A stretch of 64,000 nt of DNA, from assembly GCA_964016875.1 (NCBI GenBank), contig OZ024719.1, positions 68,023,224 through 68,087,223 on the forward strand. The letters run 5' to 3'. A program made the translations under genes and the position numbers. This stretch comes from Fallopia convolvulus (Eukaryota > Streptophyta > Magnoliopsida > Caryophyllales > Polygonaceae). The notes under the pieces are model-generated. The model did no database searches, had not been told where the DNA came from, and saw nothing but the letters and a program-made list of their open reading frames with translations. Each line of letters opens with the position of its first letter. Positions within the stretch are counted from its first letter, which is position 1. Positions 1-11,232 of the stretch are shown here, one piece after another.

Positions 1-988
1 GCATGCTTGAATTTAGTGTGACTTGTCATCCAAGACAAGATCCACCACTCTAAAGCGATCCATTCCTCTTATGGGAGATAGAGTCACATCACACATGTGG
101 CGAGGTCTTTGAGGAAGAATTCACCTAATTTGTGCATCTAAGCTCCATTTGGCTTCCAGATAATGGTCATATAATTCGATTTGGAAGGATTCTTTGTTGT
201 GTTCATTACTCTTACTTGATTAGTTAATTATAATGTTGTTGATTCAATAGTTAATGGGTTAGTGTGTGGTATTTGGTTACCTGATAAGGGTTGGAAGTGG
301 CATGTTATTAGCCCTTATCTCCTATGTGCTTTATTGCTTAGGTTGATAGCTTTGGTCGCCTTGGATAACCATACTAATGTTGATACACATGCATGTGATC
401 AATCTTCGTTTGGAGAATCTTCAATATCTACAATCTCTTGGATGTTAAAGGGTGTCAATTCTTGTGTAAATGCTCATGTCCATAATTTTTTTTTGAAATT
501 ATGTTCTAAATCGAATTAGATTCTTTACTTGGCCCGTGAAGATAATATTGACAAATGTTGTGAGATCTCATTGTCGTCTCACCCATATTTCAAATTTGCA
601 CATGTTTAGAGTTGTTTATGAGTCAATATTACATATTATAAGAGAGTGTTGCTTTGGTATGTATGTGAGGTTTAGCTCTCAACCGCTCATTCGACTTTGT
701 GGGATAAGTTTTTTGTAGCTTCCGTTGAGACATAGAATATTGATAACTTCTAGAAGATTCCCAAATTGTGTAGTGTGAAATGGGAAGTATTGTCAATATA
801 TAGACATATTCTCTTAGGAAAACTTTGAAGACAATCATTAGACATATTATATGCATAGGACCATTAGATTTTGCCATTTGTTCATTTTGCGAATGTGACA
901 TGTTTTAATTTTCTTGCTGCGGTGCTCTCTTTGCTTTCGCTGATGTGTTTGTTTTCTTTTTTATCTTTCAGAAATATCCTCTTGATGT
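1..988. other. Degraded sequence, possible LINE fragment, no confident gene
   Basis: No intact gene is seen. The plus-strand reading frame 262-519 contains a stretch with an ISPYLL word followed by hydrophobic residues and scattered Trp. This vaguely recalls the region between the reverse transcriptase and the zf-RVT domain of plant L1-type LINEs. No catalytic motif is present and stops are frequent downstream, so this is only a weak suggestion. The rest (520-988) holds nothing I can identify. Confidence 0.3.
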
Positions 989-2465
989 GTGTTGTAGGGC
1001 AGATTTAACTCGACACCAAATAAAATTTATACTCAAGACCCCGTTGAGTATAGCGAAGTCAGGATCGTCCACGGGAAGCAAGGTTGTTTGTTTACCAACT
1101 ATAAAAACAAAGAATCAAAGCAAAACAAAGCAAAAACAGCTACGACAGACCTCGTTAACGACCTTGTCAGGGTCGTTAACGATCTTGGAATTCTACTGAA
1201 AATAAAGCAAATAACAATGCAAGTGCAGGCTCGGTACCGATCCAAAGTGCCTCGATAACGAGTGAAAACGATAGCTAAACTTAGGAAAATCAAAGATAAA
1301 AAGCTCTAGGACAAGGGTTACCACAACATAAATATGCATATAAACTCATATGAAGATAAAGATCATGCCTTTGAAGATAAATCTATCAACTTTTGTTGAC
1401 TAAACAAGCAAATCAATCAACTTTCATAAATCAATTCACTTTATTACTTGTTTTGAATCCAAAGCTCGAAACTTTCGTTATCGAACAATATCAATATTCA
1501 AGTTCATAACTTTCTCTTTCGATCAAGCTAAAAAAACCAAATTACTTCGACTCTCATATAAGCATAAGCACAACAAGCAATTCAAAGGATAGAAGGCAAT
1601 CAAAAACTCAACACATTCATTCAAACACGCACATCTATGTCAGGTTTCAACCCCGACCCTAGAAAAGTAAACTACTCACTATTCATTGAATCAAAGCAAA
1701 TAACTTTAATCAAAGAGAACATTGAAAAACAAAACTTACTTGAAATTGAAAGAAGATTGTCTTACAAACTTGAAGAATTCGAAAACAACTAAGAACACCG
1801 AACAAGAGGCGATCACCGAACCAATCCTCTCTCTCGATCGGAATCAGCCCAATTCTCTCTCTATCGACTTCTCTTCTAAAGCTAATTGAATCCCCCTTGT
1901 CTTGGCTTATAACAAGGGTATATATACTAAGAAAGCTATCTAATAAAAAATCTAAAAGATAAAAACTTCCTAAACTAAAAGATAACAAGATAAAAGATAT
2001 AAATGCCGAAAGTCGGTTGCGCTCTACCGACACAGATCACTTCGTAAGCGACCTGCACAGAGTCGTTAGCCACCTGCTGAATCCTTCAACAAAAAAAATC
2101 CAATGCACAGCTTGCTAACGACCCTCATAGGTCGTTAACGAGCTTTTGTTTTGGCTTATTACGAACTCTTTCTTGGCTTTAACTTGCACTCTATCTTGAT
2201 CTTTCCATGCAAATCTTCTTCCTCTTCTACTATGCATTCCACCTTCCACCACTACACTTCAACTTTACTTGAAAAGTACTCCTTTTTGTTCAAAAGCCTA
2301 CAAAAAGACACAAAATGGAGTAGCTTCCATACTTTTCACAAAATATGCAAACTTATCCAAAAACACACAAAACTAACTCTAAAACTTACTAAAACTAAAC
2401 TAAACAACCTAAGAAAGCCACCTAAGACTAGACCAAAAACACGAACATCAACGTGTTTGAAATAA
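989..2465 (-). mobile_element. Athila-like (Gypsy) LTR, minus orientation, solo or truncated
   Basis: Read on the minus strand, this stretch parallels the plus-strand LTR at 3848-5159. Both share the block around 1020-1070 (reverse complement of about 5085-5135, with the CAAGACCCCG and GCGAAGTCAGG words), the TCTTTTAG-rich AT tract, the gagagag-rich segment and the AACGACC/GGTCGTT palindromes. No internal domain or primer-binding site adjoins it, so it looks like a solo or truncated LTR. Boundaries are approximate: TG near 989 and loss of similarity near 2465. No target duplication was found. Confidence 0.6.
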
Positions 2466-2607
2466 GAGAAGGAATAACTTAATTCCCTAGATTCTTCAAC
2501 AACAAGATTATACTCAATCGATGTTGTTGTTATAAAAAAAAATATACAAGTTTTCGCTTTGTAAAGGGCTTTTGTGAATGATGTGGTGCAACATTTAAAA
2601 AAAATCG

Positions 2608-2975
2608 TGACTGCCACATCATCAAATGAAGCGGAATTGATTGCTTTATATGAGACAAGAAGAGAATGTACGTCCTTTTGAGCAATGACTCAATTCATCC
2701 ATTAAGAAAGTGGAATGAGGCCCATAAATGATGATCCAACAATATTATATGAGGATAACTCAACATGCGTTTCTTAGATGAAGAATGGCTACATTAAGCA
2801 CATATCTCCAAAATTCTTCTGCACTCGTGAATTGGAAGAAGCTGGTGAAGTAGACATCCAACAAATTCGATCGAATGACAATCTCACCGACTTGTTCACA
2901 AACTCTTTAATTCCCAAGAAATTTGGAGAACTGGTATCCAGAATTAGAATGTGGAAACTTCGAGACATACATTGA
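2608..2975 (+). pseudogene. Copia pol 3' end (RNase H remnant)
   Basis: The translated fragment starts with the SSNEAEL-IALYE block typical of Copia RNase H. It continues with an ILYEDNSTC segment, then the HISPKFF, DIQQIRSNDNL-DLFT and KLRDIH blocks that close Copia polyproteins of one common plant lineage. At least three in-frame stops interrupt it (TGA near 2680, TAA near 2706, TAG near 2775), so it is dead. Everything upstream of RNase H has been lost, where the minus-strand Athila-like LTR now abuts. The ORF ends with TGA-like context at 2973-2975 and is followed by a candidate 3' LTR. Confidence 0.75.
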
Positions 2976-3199
2976 AGTCGGGAGGCATCATACGCGCTAC
3001 ACTTTTTTCTCTTCGATCAAGTTTTTGTCCCATTAGGTGTTACTTGACAAGGTTTTTAATGAGAAAACATCAACATGTATAATGGGATCAAGTGTTGCAC
3101 TTTTTTTCCCATAATTCGAGTTTTCATCCCAATGGGGTTTTTCCTAACAAGGTTTTTAACGAGGCAACGTATACTTATATCCTACAATATGAAAGAAGG

Positions 3200-3560
3200 T
3201 GAATATTCAAGGAGGAGGGTTATGAACTCCGGTTTCCAACATTTTACAACTCCAACAAGTCAAATGATCTTAACAAGTTATCTATTACTTGTATCACACA
3301 TATGATTGTAAATGAACAATTGAGTATTGTAGATTGGAGGTAACTTGTACAAGGTGACTTATTCATCTTCTTCAACTCCTTAAATTCATGCATGAATCAT
3401 GGAGATTCACCAAAGTTTTATTCCACCCTTAGCCTATAAATAGGATCATCCTCCATTGTAAAACTTACACCAAAAAGAAGAGTAAGAAATACACTTTCTA
3501 AAGTTCTTGCTTTCTTTTCCTCTCTTCTAAAGATCTAAAGTTTCTTCTAAAAGTATTTAA
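3200..3560 (+). mobile_element. Candidate 3' LTR of the Copia remnant
   Basis: Downstream of the Copia pol end there is a purine-rich tract (aaggaggaggg near 3209-3219), as expected of a polypurine tract. The following sequence has a TATA-like box (cctataaata near 3433-3442) about 30 bp before a pyrimidine-rich leader. This is the usual order in Copia LTRs. The 5' LTR is absent, so the limits cannot be checked. Confidence 0.45.
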
Positions 3561-3564
3561 GTAT

Positions 3565-3847
3565 TTGAGTCCGCCACCTAAAACCACCTGTAACATAGGC
3601 CATATTCTACTTAACCACCCGATTTATGCATATTTATTTTTAGCCACATTGTTGTGAGATATCCCACATTGAAACTTCGGGAGTAAATTGCCTAGTATAT
3701 AATCTAAGGAGCTACTCCACCTATTGCCATATGGTTTTGGGTTGGAACCTCATTGGTTTTATATGCTAGGCCCGTTACACGCACGACCTCCAGATTATCG
3801 GCCCACCGAACTTTAATATGGTATCGGAGTTGATATCCGCCTTTTTA
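3565..3847 (+). repeat. LTR-end-like repeat with degenerate primer-binding site
   Basis: The segment ends in tggtatcggagtt (3819-3831), close to the tggtatcagagc primer-binding site (initiator tRNA-Met) seen in the two Copia elements of this window. It is therefore probably the 3' end of another LTR plus its primer site, cut off by the Athila-like element that follows. No coding sequence is present. Confidence 0.35.
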
Positions 3848-5159
3848 GTCGTGTTTTTAGGGTGTGTTTTTATGTGTTTGAGTCTTTTTCTTTAGTTTGT
3901 GTTTTGTTTGGAGTCGTTTGTGTAGGCTTTTGTATTTTCTTAAGATATGGAGTCTACATAAACTTTGGTGGTGTTTTTATAGGTTTTGAAGCTGTTTGGA
4001 GCATATTTTAGGAGAAGATGAGAAATCGAAGGAATAAAGCACTCAATAAAGATATTGAGATCGAGTTCAAGCCATGAGAGAAGTCCATAGACCCGTTAGC
4101 GTGCCGAAGAAAGAAGAATCAAGACAAAAAGGAAGGCTAACGACCCCTCTACTGAAGCAATAACGAGCTTGTTTTCACGTTGCAAGTCGTTACCGAGGTG
4201 CACTAGGTCGGTAACGAGGTGCCCAGAAAAGCAGAAGTCGAAAGTTCAGCAAATCAGAGTCCTACCGACCCTGACGGAGTCGGTACCGAGGGTTCCGTGT
4301 CGGTAGGGAAATTCGAGTCGACGCATTTAATGATCTTTTATCCCATATCTTTATATTATTAGATAGTTTTAGGGGATATATCTTTTAGAACATTTATTTC
4401 CATATAGATATCTTTAGTTTTATCTATAAATACTCTGTCCTAGTTTAAGTTTTTTTGGGGTAATCATTCAAGTTAGCTTTAGGGTAGAAGAGGGAGAGAG
4501 GGGCGTGAGAGAGAGAGAGGAGGAACGAGTTTGCTTGGAGGACAAGTTTGTTTGGATTTGTTTGTAAGTTTCTTCATCAATTTAATTGCTTTGTTTTAAT
4601 CATGATTTATGAGTAGTTTCTCTCTCTCTCAGGTTGGGGTTAAACCAACAATGGTTATGTATACTTGCTTTTATCATGTTTTAATTCTTTTTATCAAATC
4701 TATTCTCTTGTTCTTAATCCTTGAAACGAAAGTGGAAAAGGAATTTCTTGTTCATAGTTGAAGCGAAAGTAGAAACTTTGAATCAGAATAGTCAATTAGG
4801 ATTTTGAAGCGAAAGTTGATGAATCCTAGTTGAAGTAGAAGAGATTGATGGATCAAGTTTATTAATTTAGCGAAAGTTGATTGATTTATTTGCTTAGTTG
4901 ATGAAAGTTGACGACTTAATGTGATAAAGGCATGATCTTTGTGTTTCATTAGCGTTTGTATGCATAACTGTTGTTGTGGGGATAACAAAACCTTATATTT
5001 TCTCTCTCTATTGATAAAAGTCATAACTTTGTTGATTACTTGAGCCCTAAGTAAGAACAAAATTTGATACCGACTTTCTCTCGTGTATGAACCTGACTTC
5101 GCAATACTCAGCGGGGTCTTGATTATAAATTTATTTTTTGTCAAGAAACACTCTCAACA
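3848..5159 (+). mobile_element. Athila-like 5' LTR
   Basis: This segment lies immediately 5' of a primer-binding site and an Athila-type gag, and matches the minus-strand copy at 989-2465. It contains several AACGACC/GGTCGTT-type palindromes (4138-4320), an AT-rich promoter-like zone with tataaata (about 4428), a gagagagag tract (about 4490-4520) and a ctcaaca end at 5159. The start is approximate because the upstream flank is itself repeat-derived. No second LTR for this element exists in the window: it is truncated in the protease region. Confidence 0.6.
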
Positions 5160-5162
5160 AAT

Positions 5163-5180
5163 TAGCGCCATTACCGGGGA
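5163..5180 (+). promoter_or_regulatory. Degenerate tRNA-Asp primer-binding site
   Basis: The 18-mer tagcgccattaccgggga directly after the LTR end matches the tRNA-Asp-complementary primer site of Athila-type Gypsy elements (TGGCGCCGTTGCCGGGGA) except at three positions. All three differences are G-to-A. This supports the Athila assignment and fits decay by cytosine deamination on the opposite strand. Confidence 0.65.
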
Positions 5181-5220
5181 GATTTCAATAGTGTTAGGTT
5201 TTGTTCTTTTAGCGCTTTTC

Positions 5221-5465
5221 GGGACATTGTCGAGTCGTAACAACCCTACCTAGGTCGGTACCGACCCTGTCGGCAAACCAAGTTTTCTTTTCTTTTTCTG
5301 TTTGTTTTCAGTATCATTGTCGAGTCGGTAACAACCCTACCCAGGTCGGTACCGACCTTGTCGACAGAACTCAGTTTTTCCTTTTCAGTTTTTGTTTATG
5401 GGATCACTACAAGCTCGTTACCGAACCCTTGGGCCTCGGTACCGACCCTATCTAAGAACCCGTTT
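5221..5465 (+). repeat. Tandem leader repeats carrying palindromes
   Basis: Two adjacent units of about 88 bp (about 5225-5312 and 5313-5400), plus a partial third, each hold a cattgtcgagtc start, a caaccctac-c-aggtcgg core and a ggtaccgac palindrome, followed by a T-rich spacer. They sit between the primer-binding site and gag, in the untranslated leader. Confidence 0.6.
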
Positions 5466-5600
5466 GGCTTTTAATTCCGTTTTTGTTTTTGTCTTTGCTT
5501 ACAATGTATGCCAGTTGGAGGACGTCGAGTTGTCTCTAATCCAATAGTTGACTCTGAACCCGAGCGATCCTGCCACCGCAGATTAAGAGAAAACAAAGCA

Positions 5601-7660
5601 ATGGCAACCACTAAAGAGATGGCTCAATAGATAGCTGCTCTCCGCCGACAGATGGAAGCCTTGCAAGCTGATAGAGACGCTGCCGCTACTGAGATTGAAC
5701 GTGAATGGGCAGCCAATACTCGTTTACTAGAACAACTGAATGTAATCCCAAAGAATGCCAAGCAGTACATGCACCCGGAACTGAGGGTGCCAGAATCAGC
5801 AATCGTGCTTTTAGAGATAGAGAAGGCATTTGAGATCAAATCTCAATTCATATCCTTGATCAAAAGGGCTCAGTTTGAGGAAAAACCCACTGAGTGCCCA
5901 ATGGAACATATTAGAAATTTTCTTGATTTAGGTGGCACTATTGCTGCTGACGGTGTCTGTTTAGAATAAGTTCTGTTGAAAGCTTTCAAGTGGTCTCTTA
6001 CAGGAAAGGCCCTGAGCTGGTTAGAGAGCCTACCTCCCAAATCAATAAAGAAGTGGGAAACTTTGCATGACTTATTCATGACAAAGTTCTTTCCACTTGC
6101 CAAGACACGGAGTTAAGGAAACGCATCACCTCCTACCACCAACTGCCTAATGAGACCTTTGTAGAAACATGGGAGAGATTCAAAAAGATACTTAGACATA
6201 CTTATACAATCCTAACTTTGCATGACTTATTCATGAGCAACCACAATATGTGCTCTAGGAGATCTTCTTCCAAGGGATCAATGCTAAAACGAAGAACCGC
6301 ATTAATCTGCACACTACTTACGGTTTCATAGAGATAGATCCCGAGGATGCATGGGCGCTGCTTGACAAACTCACCAACTACGATGCCATGTATGGGACGC
6401 AGCAGACCTCCCAGCCTCAAAGGAGGCTATACAATCCTAACACTAATGTTGATCCGGATGTGAAAAACCAATTCTTGTAGGATGAGATCAACAGACTAAA
6501 AAACAGGTAAGTTTAATAAAAACCTCTCAACATTGTCTAGAGTGTGGCTCTCATGCCTATAGTACATCTGCTTGCACTAACATTGAGCAGGTAAGAGCCG
6601 TTGAGACCTATGCTCATGCTAATTATATGAGAGGTCAGTTCAGAAACCAGCCCAATAACTATCCCGCTTGGGGTAATTATGGGCAAGGTCAAGGAAACGT
6701 ACCTCCTCCACAAGACAGAAGGCGTGCACCTTACAGACTTCCAGGTTATCAAGAGCCACATTCATGGGTACAAGTGCTACAAGAAGGTATAAATAGAGTC
6801 CACAACAAGATTGATGGAGTTCGTGCTGACCTGAATGCCCAAATTAAAGGGGTACAAGCACAGTTGGGAGATCTTGAATCATGGAAGAAAAATGTCAATT
6901 CCCAACTTGGCAACCTAATTGCACAAATTCCAAGACCTCAAGGTCAACTCCTAGGTCGTCCCGAAGAGAACCCTAGAGGACAAATTACAGCCATACATCT
7001 AACTACCTAAGGAGCGGAAAGACATTGTCGGAATGCGCTGAGACCAAGGAAAAAGAGCACGATGATGAAGACGAAGTCCCAGTCGACCTCGTTACCGACC
7101 CTCTAAGGTCGTTAACGAGCCCGCCATACCAGGCAAGTCTTCTAAACCCAACCCCCCTCTCAGTCACGACGTCATTACTGACCCTCCTTCTACACCGGTC
7201 GGCGCTCTTGTCGATTCGATAGAGTCTCGATCCGGGCCTCTTTCTACTCCAAATCCGTCAAAAACTCTTTCTTTCCCGACCAAGAAAGCTAATGATGTGA
7301 CAGATGGAAAGTTTAGACGTTTTGTTAAAATTCTTCAAGGCCTAAATATTTCTATCCCATTTACTGAGGCCCTTAATGAAATGCTTGCGTACACTAAATT
7401 TTTAAAAGAGATCTTAATCAATAAGCGATTAATATCTGAGCTGATTGAAGAGGTCCAATCTGTAAAGTTCCCTGTGAAATTAGGCGATCTAGATAAGTTT
7501 GCTATTTCCATTGGTATTGGATCTCACCGTTTCAAAGCGCTATGTGATTTAGGCGCTAGTGCTAGTTTACTACCCCTCTCAATTTGGTCAAAAGCTAATA
7601 TGGGACCACTGGAACCAATCCACATGAGGCTATACATGGCAGTCTTCTCCTATCACAATT
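5601..7660 (+). pseudogene. Athila-like Gypsy gag-protease remnant
   Basis: An ATG at 5601 opens a frame starting MATTKEMAQ, broken at once by TAG 5628-5630. It resumes as a gag protein with a predicted coiled N-terminal helix (MEALQADRD) and the Retrotrans_gag core: PMEHIRNFLDL, then TAA at 5967-5969, then LTGKALSWLESLPP, W-TLHDLFMTKFFP and ETWERFKK, the last after a frameshift near 6112. A zinc-knuckle-like CLECGSHAYSTSAC lies near 6537, followed by a Gln/Asn/Pro-rich region. In 7297-7668 the conserved spacer (FRRFVKILQGLNISIPF) precedes a retropepsin-like domain with LCDLGASASLLPLS, where DLGAS replaces the usual DSGA. Sequence is lost after about 7660, so reverse transcriptase and integrase are absent. 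Stops and frameshifts show it is long dead. Confidence 0.8.
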
Positions 7661-8579
7661 GGTTTTAAGATGCAACTTAAAGCGTGTACACTAGACTTAC
7701 ATATGCACGACTCTATGTTTATCCCACAAATTTTCTCAATTGGGGTTTACTATGTGTTTAACAATTAACAACATCATCCACAACAGTTCTGTTTTTGTTT
7801 ATTTAAAGAAGCCCACAATATTCTTTAATTCCTTGTCATATTTTTGAAGATTTTTGTGTTTTTCTGATACAATATACACCCTAAATCCCTTATTTCTTTA
7901 TCATCTTGTAGATTTTCTTGTTTGTTCTTCATTTCTTGTTGGTTTGAATGATTTGTATAAATTTGCTCAAAAAAGAATATGTATAAATATTCATATCGTG
8001 TTATAATGTTTCATCCTATGATGTTAGGGGTCATAAGATTATTTATTTGCTACTTTTCTTTCTTAAAATGGTTAAAACACTCCTTTACAAGAAAAAAATA
8101 TTCCATCATAGGAAGAAAATTTAGGGACATACAAGAAAAAAAAAAATACTCCATCATAGGAAGAAAAAAAATTACAAAGTAAAAGGGACTAAAATTTAGG
8201 GACGGAAGACAAGACTCTTTTTATTTTGTAATATTTTCAGTATTTTGTGGGGATGAGTGATTTTTTGTGTTAATTTACAATACCTTGTTTACTCGTTAAA
8301 GCCCAAATATGATGTCGAAGCCCAATTCAAATGAGCCCTGGACTATTTTTATGGCTGGACCGCATTGAAACCAGTAGCACAGTTTGTTACTAATGGCCAA
8401 GGGCCTATAAAAATCGCTTATTTAGGAAAATAATTGCTAATACCGATTGAGACTTTCAGTAGTTTTATTTAATTAAAAAAAGAACATTTTTTATTTGTTG
8501 CTCACTGATTTGTCAAAATTTAATCTTGTTACATTCAGCTCGATCCAGATTGTATAACTAGTTTTAATAGGTAAAAGTA
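7661..8579. other. Intergenic, AT-rich, local duplication
   Basis: No gene is seen. Around 8086-8210 a word containing ccatcataggaagaaaa and aatttagggac occurs twice in tandem, separated by poly(A)-like runs. This gives a spurious short frame at 7979-8182. I see nothing else. Confidence 0.6.
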
Positions 8580-8985
8580 GACTTGTTAATCGGGTTGGAT
8601 CGGGCGGGTTCGGTCATTTTGGGTTCGGGTTGAGCCGGGTTCTTATCGTTACGGGTCATGGGTTAAACTGGGTCGGGTCGATGCGGGTTTTTGGGCGGAT
8701 CGGGTTGACCAGTGAGTCAAAAACGTAGAATTTTTATGATTATTAAAATAGATTTTTAATTAAGTAATACGGAGTAATATTTAATTATAATATATTATTT
8801 TATATGTATTTTAATAATAAAATATAATATATTTTTTAAAATAGATTTTATACATTTTATAAATATACTAAATCGGTCAACCCAACAAGTGACAAATATA
8901 TCGAGTTTCGGTTTTAAATTTTTGGGTCTTTAATCTAAACTTTTCGGACACTTTAGATCCGGTCAACTTTTAACCACTCTACATA
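8580..8985. repeat. GGGTCGGGT-rich dispersed repeat
   Basis: Degenerate gggtcggg / cgggttcgg words fill 8590-8710, followed by an AT-rich middle. The far end near 8875-8985 has gtcaaccc and ggtcaactttta words. The ends show only weak inverted similarity (gtagacttgttaa near 8577 against the complement of ttaaccactctac near 8980). It resembles common plant non-autonomous elements, but the class cannot be fixed. Confidence 0.35.
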
Positions 8986-10352
8986 AAAAATCTATTCTAC
9001 TCCGTTTTTTTTTTTTACTTTCACTGAAGTACTTTCCAGACCCTGTGAATATGTAACGGACCGACCAGTACTTATTCCCGAGTCATTATTTTCGTAGGCA
9101 CAGGTACATAATCGTAGCGTACTTTGAGCGGATAGAATAGAATTGAGACGGTGGGGCTAGGACTCGACTTTGATTGGGCGGTAACGTACGTAGTGAGGAT
9201 ACGAGCCCCACCCCTTTAGTGGGGAATACCCCAATTTTGAGCGAGACATTCATATTATGAGAGTTTTGTTTTCAAAAATACATATTTCACACCAAAAATA
9301 GAGGCATTAAGCCAATAAGAAAGTAATAATTCTGAAGAATTGATTTGCATATGGATTTATATTATCATATGTTTTCTTTTGCTATCGATTTGCATATGGA
9401 TTTCTTTTTCTTTTTGGTAAAATGTGCGTATGGATTTCTTAGTCGATCAGTTGAAGCACTTAAAATTATAATTATCTTTATAAATTTAGTCTTTACAAAA
9501 TTATATTAAAATTATCAAATTTATCTTTCATTACCTTTATATATCTTAATTAAAATCATATATATGGATAAGTTTGAAATTATAATACTCCCTCAATTAA
9601 GAAAGCAATGTCCTTTTAGCACCAAAATTTTCTATTTTTCTTAAGAAAAAATTGTTCTTTTAGATATTTGGATAAAAACTTTCAAATTTATATTTGATCA
9701 TTAAATCAATCTAGTTTTTAAAAGTTTTTGTTTCCTGTATAGATTAATTAATGTTTATTATAATTTTCTATGCGTCCTTTAATAGCCAATGAGACCAAGA
9801 ATTACTTAATGATATTTTGGTACAAAACCATTTTTTAATGTGTGTGAATTGCTAAAAAGACATGATATTTTTCTATCATCTCATATTAATTTTTGGTTCA
9901 CTATAAGGGCATGGACCTTCTTAAAATGCACAAAATTATATTAATTTTTTCTCATATATTTTGTAAGTTATACGATGTCAACAAATAAATTAATGTCCTT
10001 TATAATGTTCATGCATGGCACATTACCCCCAATACGTATGATATGTAGAGCATACTCGCTTATTTTAGGTCGACGTGTTTGGAAAATATTGAAGTAAGCA
10101 TCCAAATGTCAAAAAAGGGCCAAGAAAAAAAGCCAAACCGAACCAAAACAAAATGAAATCTTTTGGAAAATCGTTGGGGAGATTTCAATCTTTTCGTTTG
10201 GAGCGTGGGGATGAAGAAATCAACCGCCCATCGATTCCTTATTTTATATTGGCAAAAACATCAAATCAATATATTTAATAATAAACTCTAAATAGTTCGA
10301 TATTTACAAAAACTAAAAATATTAAGGTATTTTAAATAAGGCCATATAAATA
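8986..10352. other. Intergenic, no gene
   Basis: AT-rich DNA without a credible reading frame. A short Stowaway-like word (tactccctcaatt near 9588) lacks a matching opposite end. At 9391-9440 a 16-bp word is repeated around a short T-rich insert (see findings). The sequence at 9050-9240 is less AT-rich but shows no feature I recognise. Confidence 0.5.
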
Positions 10353-10445
10353 GTCTTCGAGCATCTAATCAAATAGTTAAGTCTCTAAAGATAGTACTTA
10401 AAGGTCTCTTGTTCAACTCTCATAGGCATTGCCCTTCATAAAAAA
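10353..10445 (+). mobile_element. Short SINE-like element
   Basis: A roughly 90-bp unit has a tRNA-like layout: an A-box-like segment (aatagttaagtctc near 10371) and a B-box-like segment (cttgttcaactctc near 10408) about 35 bp apart, ending in poly(A). It is bracketed by imperfect direct repeats, aaggccatataaat (10338-10351) and aaaggtcataaat (after 10444), consistent with a target-site duplication. Family unknown. Confidence 0.45.
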
Positions 10446-10589
10446 AGGTCATAAATTTTTTTTTGTCAAACATAAAAAGTTTATTTTTTGCTAGAGGTAA
10501 AATCATCCCATTTTTTACTTTAAAACCGTTCATATTTTTTCTCCTAAAGACTGAATCGTCCTTAAAATCGTTTACATATTAACTTGTTG

Positions 10590-10690
10590 AAGTCCAAGCT
10601 AAGCCTTCCTTAGTCGACTGAATCTCACATTCGTCTTCAACTCATTTTCTGATGGGCATTGTGTGAAAGACTGCATACATTCAATTAAGG
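10590..10690. repeat. Copy 1 of a local duplication (MITE-free)
   Basis: This segment (gaagtcc...ctaagcctt...ctgatgg...gcatacat) is about 80 percent identical by eye to the sequence that flanks the Tourist-like MITE at 11205-11232 and 11982-12068. Here the ctaagc site is uninterrupted, so this copy serves as a paralogous empty site. Confidence 0.6.
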
Positions 10691-10699
10691 TAAGCAACA

Positions 10700-11160
10700 A
10701 TATTTGATTTGTCGATCCGATCCGATAAAGTCCGGATCCGAATGAATCACAAATTTTTTTTTTGTCCGTATCCGATCCGAGAATTTTTTCCGGATACGAA
10801 TCGAAGTTTTAAAGCAACCAAATATCCAATACTATATATATTTTTGGAAAGTGCACATTATGATTTAATTAGTATTTTGTAAAATTTCAACTCATCAAAG
10901 GATCAATTCTCCTCAACCATGTAAAATATATGTATTTTTGAAATTTAACCGCATCGGCGAATATCCGGTTCCGATATCCGTTAATCATGTATATTAATTG
11001 GGCCTAAATCAAAAATAGTGATTTTTTTCAAAACAAATAGTTCGGGTATTTAATCTAAACAGATACTTCTTATCGGATATCCAACCATTAACAGATCGGA
11101 AATAGATATAAATTTCAAGGAAAACATTACCAGACTGAATCGGATCGGATATATCCGATT
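10700..11160. repeat. Dispersed repeat with GATCCGA/ATATCCG words
   Basis: Many copies of gatccgatccg, cggatccg, tatccga and cggatatcc occur in both orientations, within AT-rich DNA. This type of sequence is widespread in plant genomes as part of non-autonomous transposons. No clean termini or target duplication were found. Confidence 0.35.
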
Positions 11161-11232
11161 GTTCAGTTCTAAATTTATTAACATATTATGGAGGAGTATA
11201 TATGAGGGACACTTGAAGTCCATATATACTAA

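Noticed and set aside
9588..10030. Possible Stowaway MITE starting tactccctcaatt
   Set aside because: No matching gggag-ta end was found on the right. The word alone is common in plant DNA.
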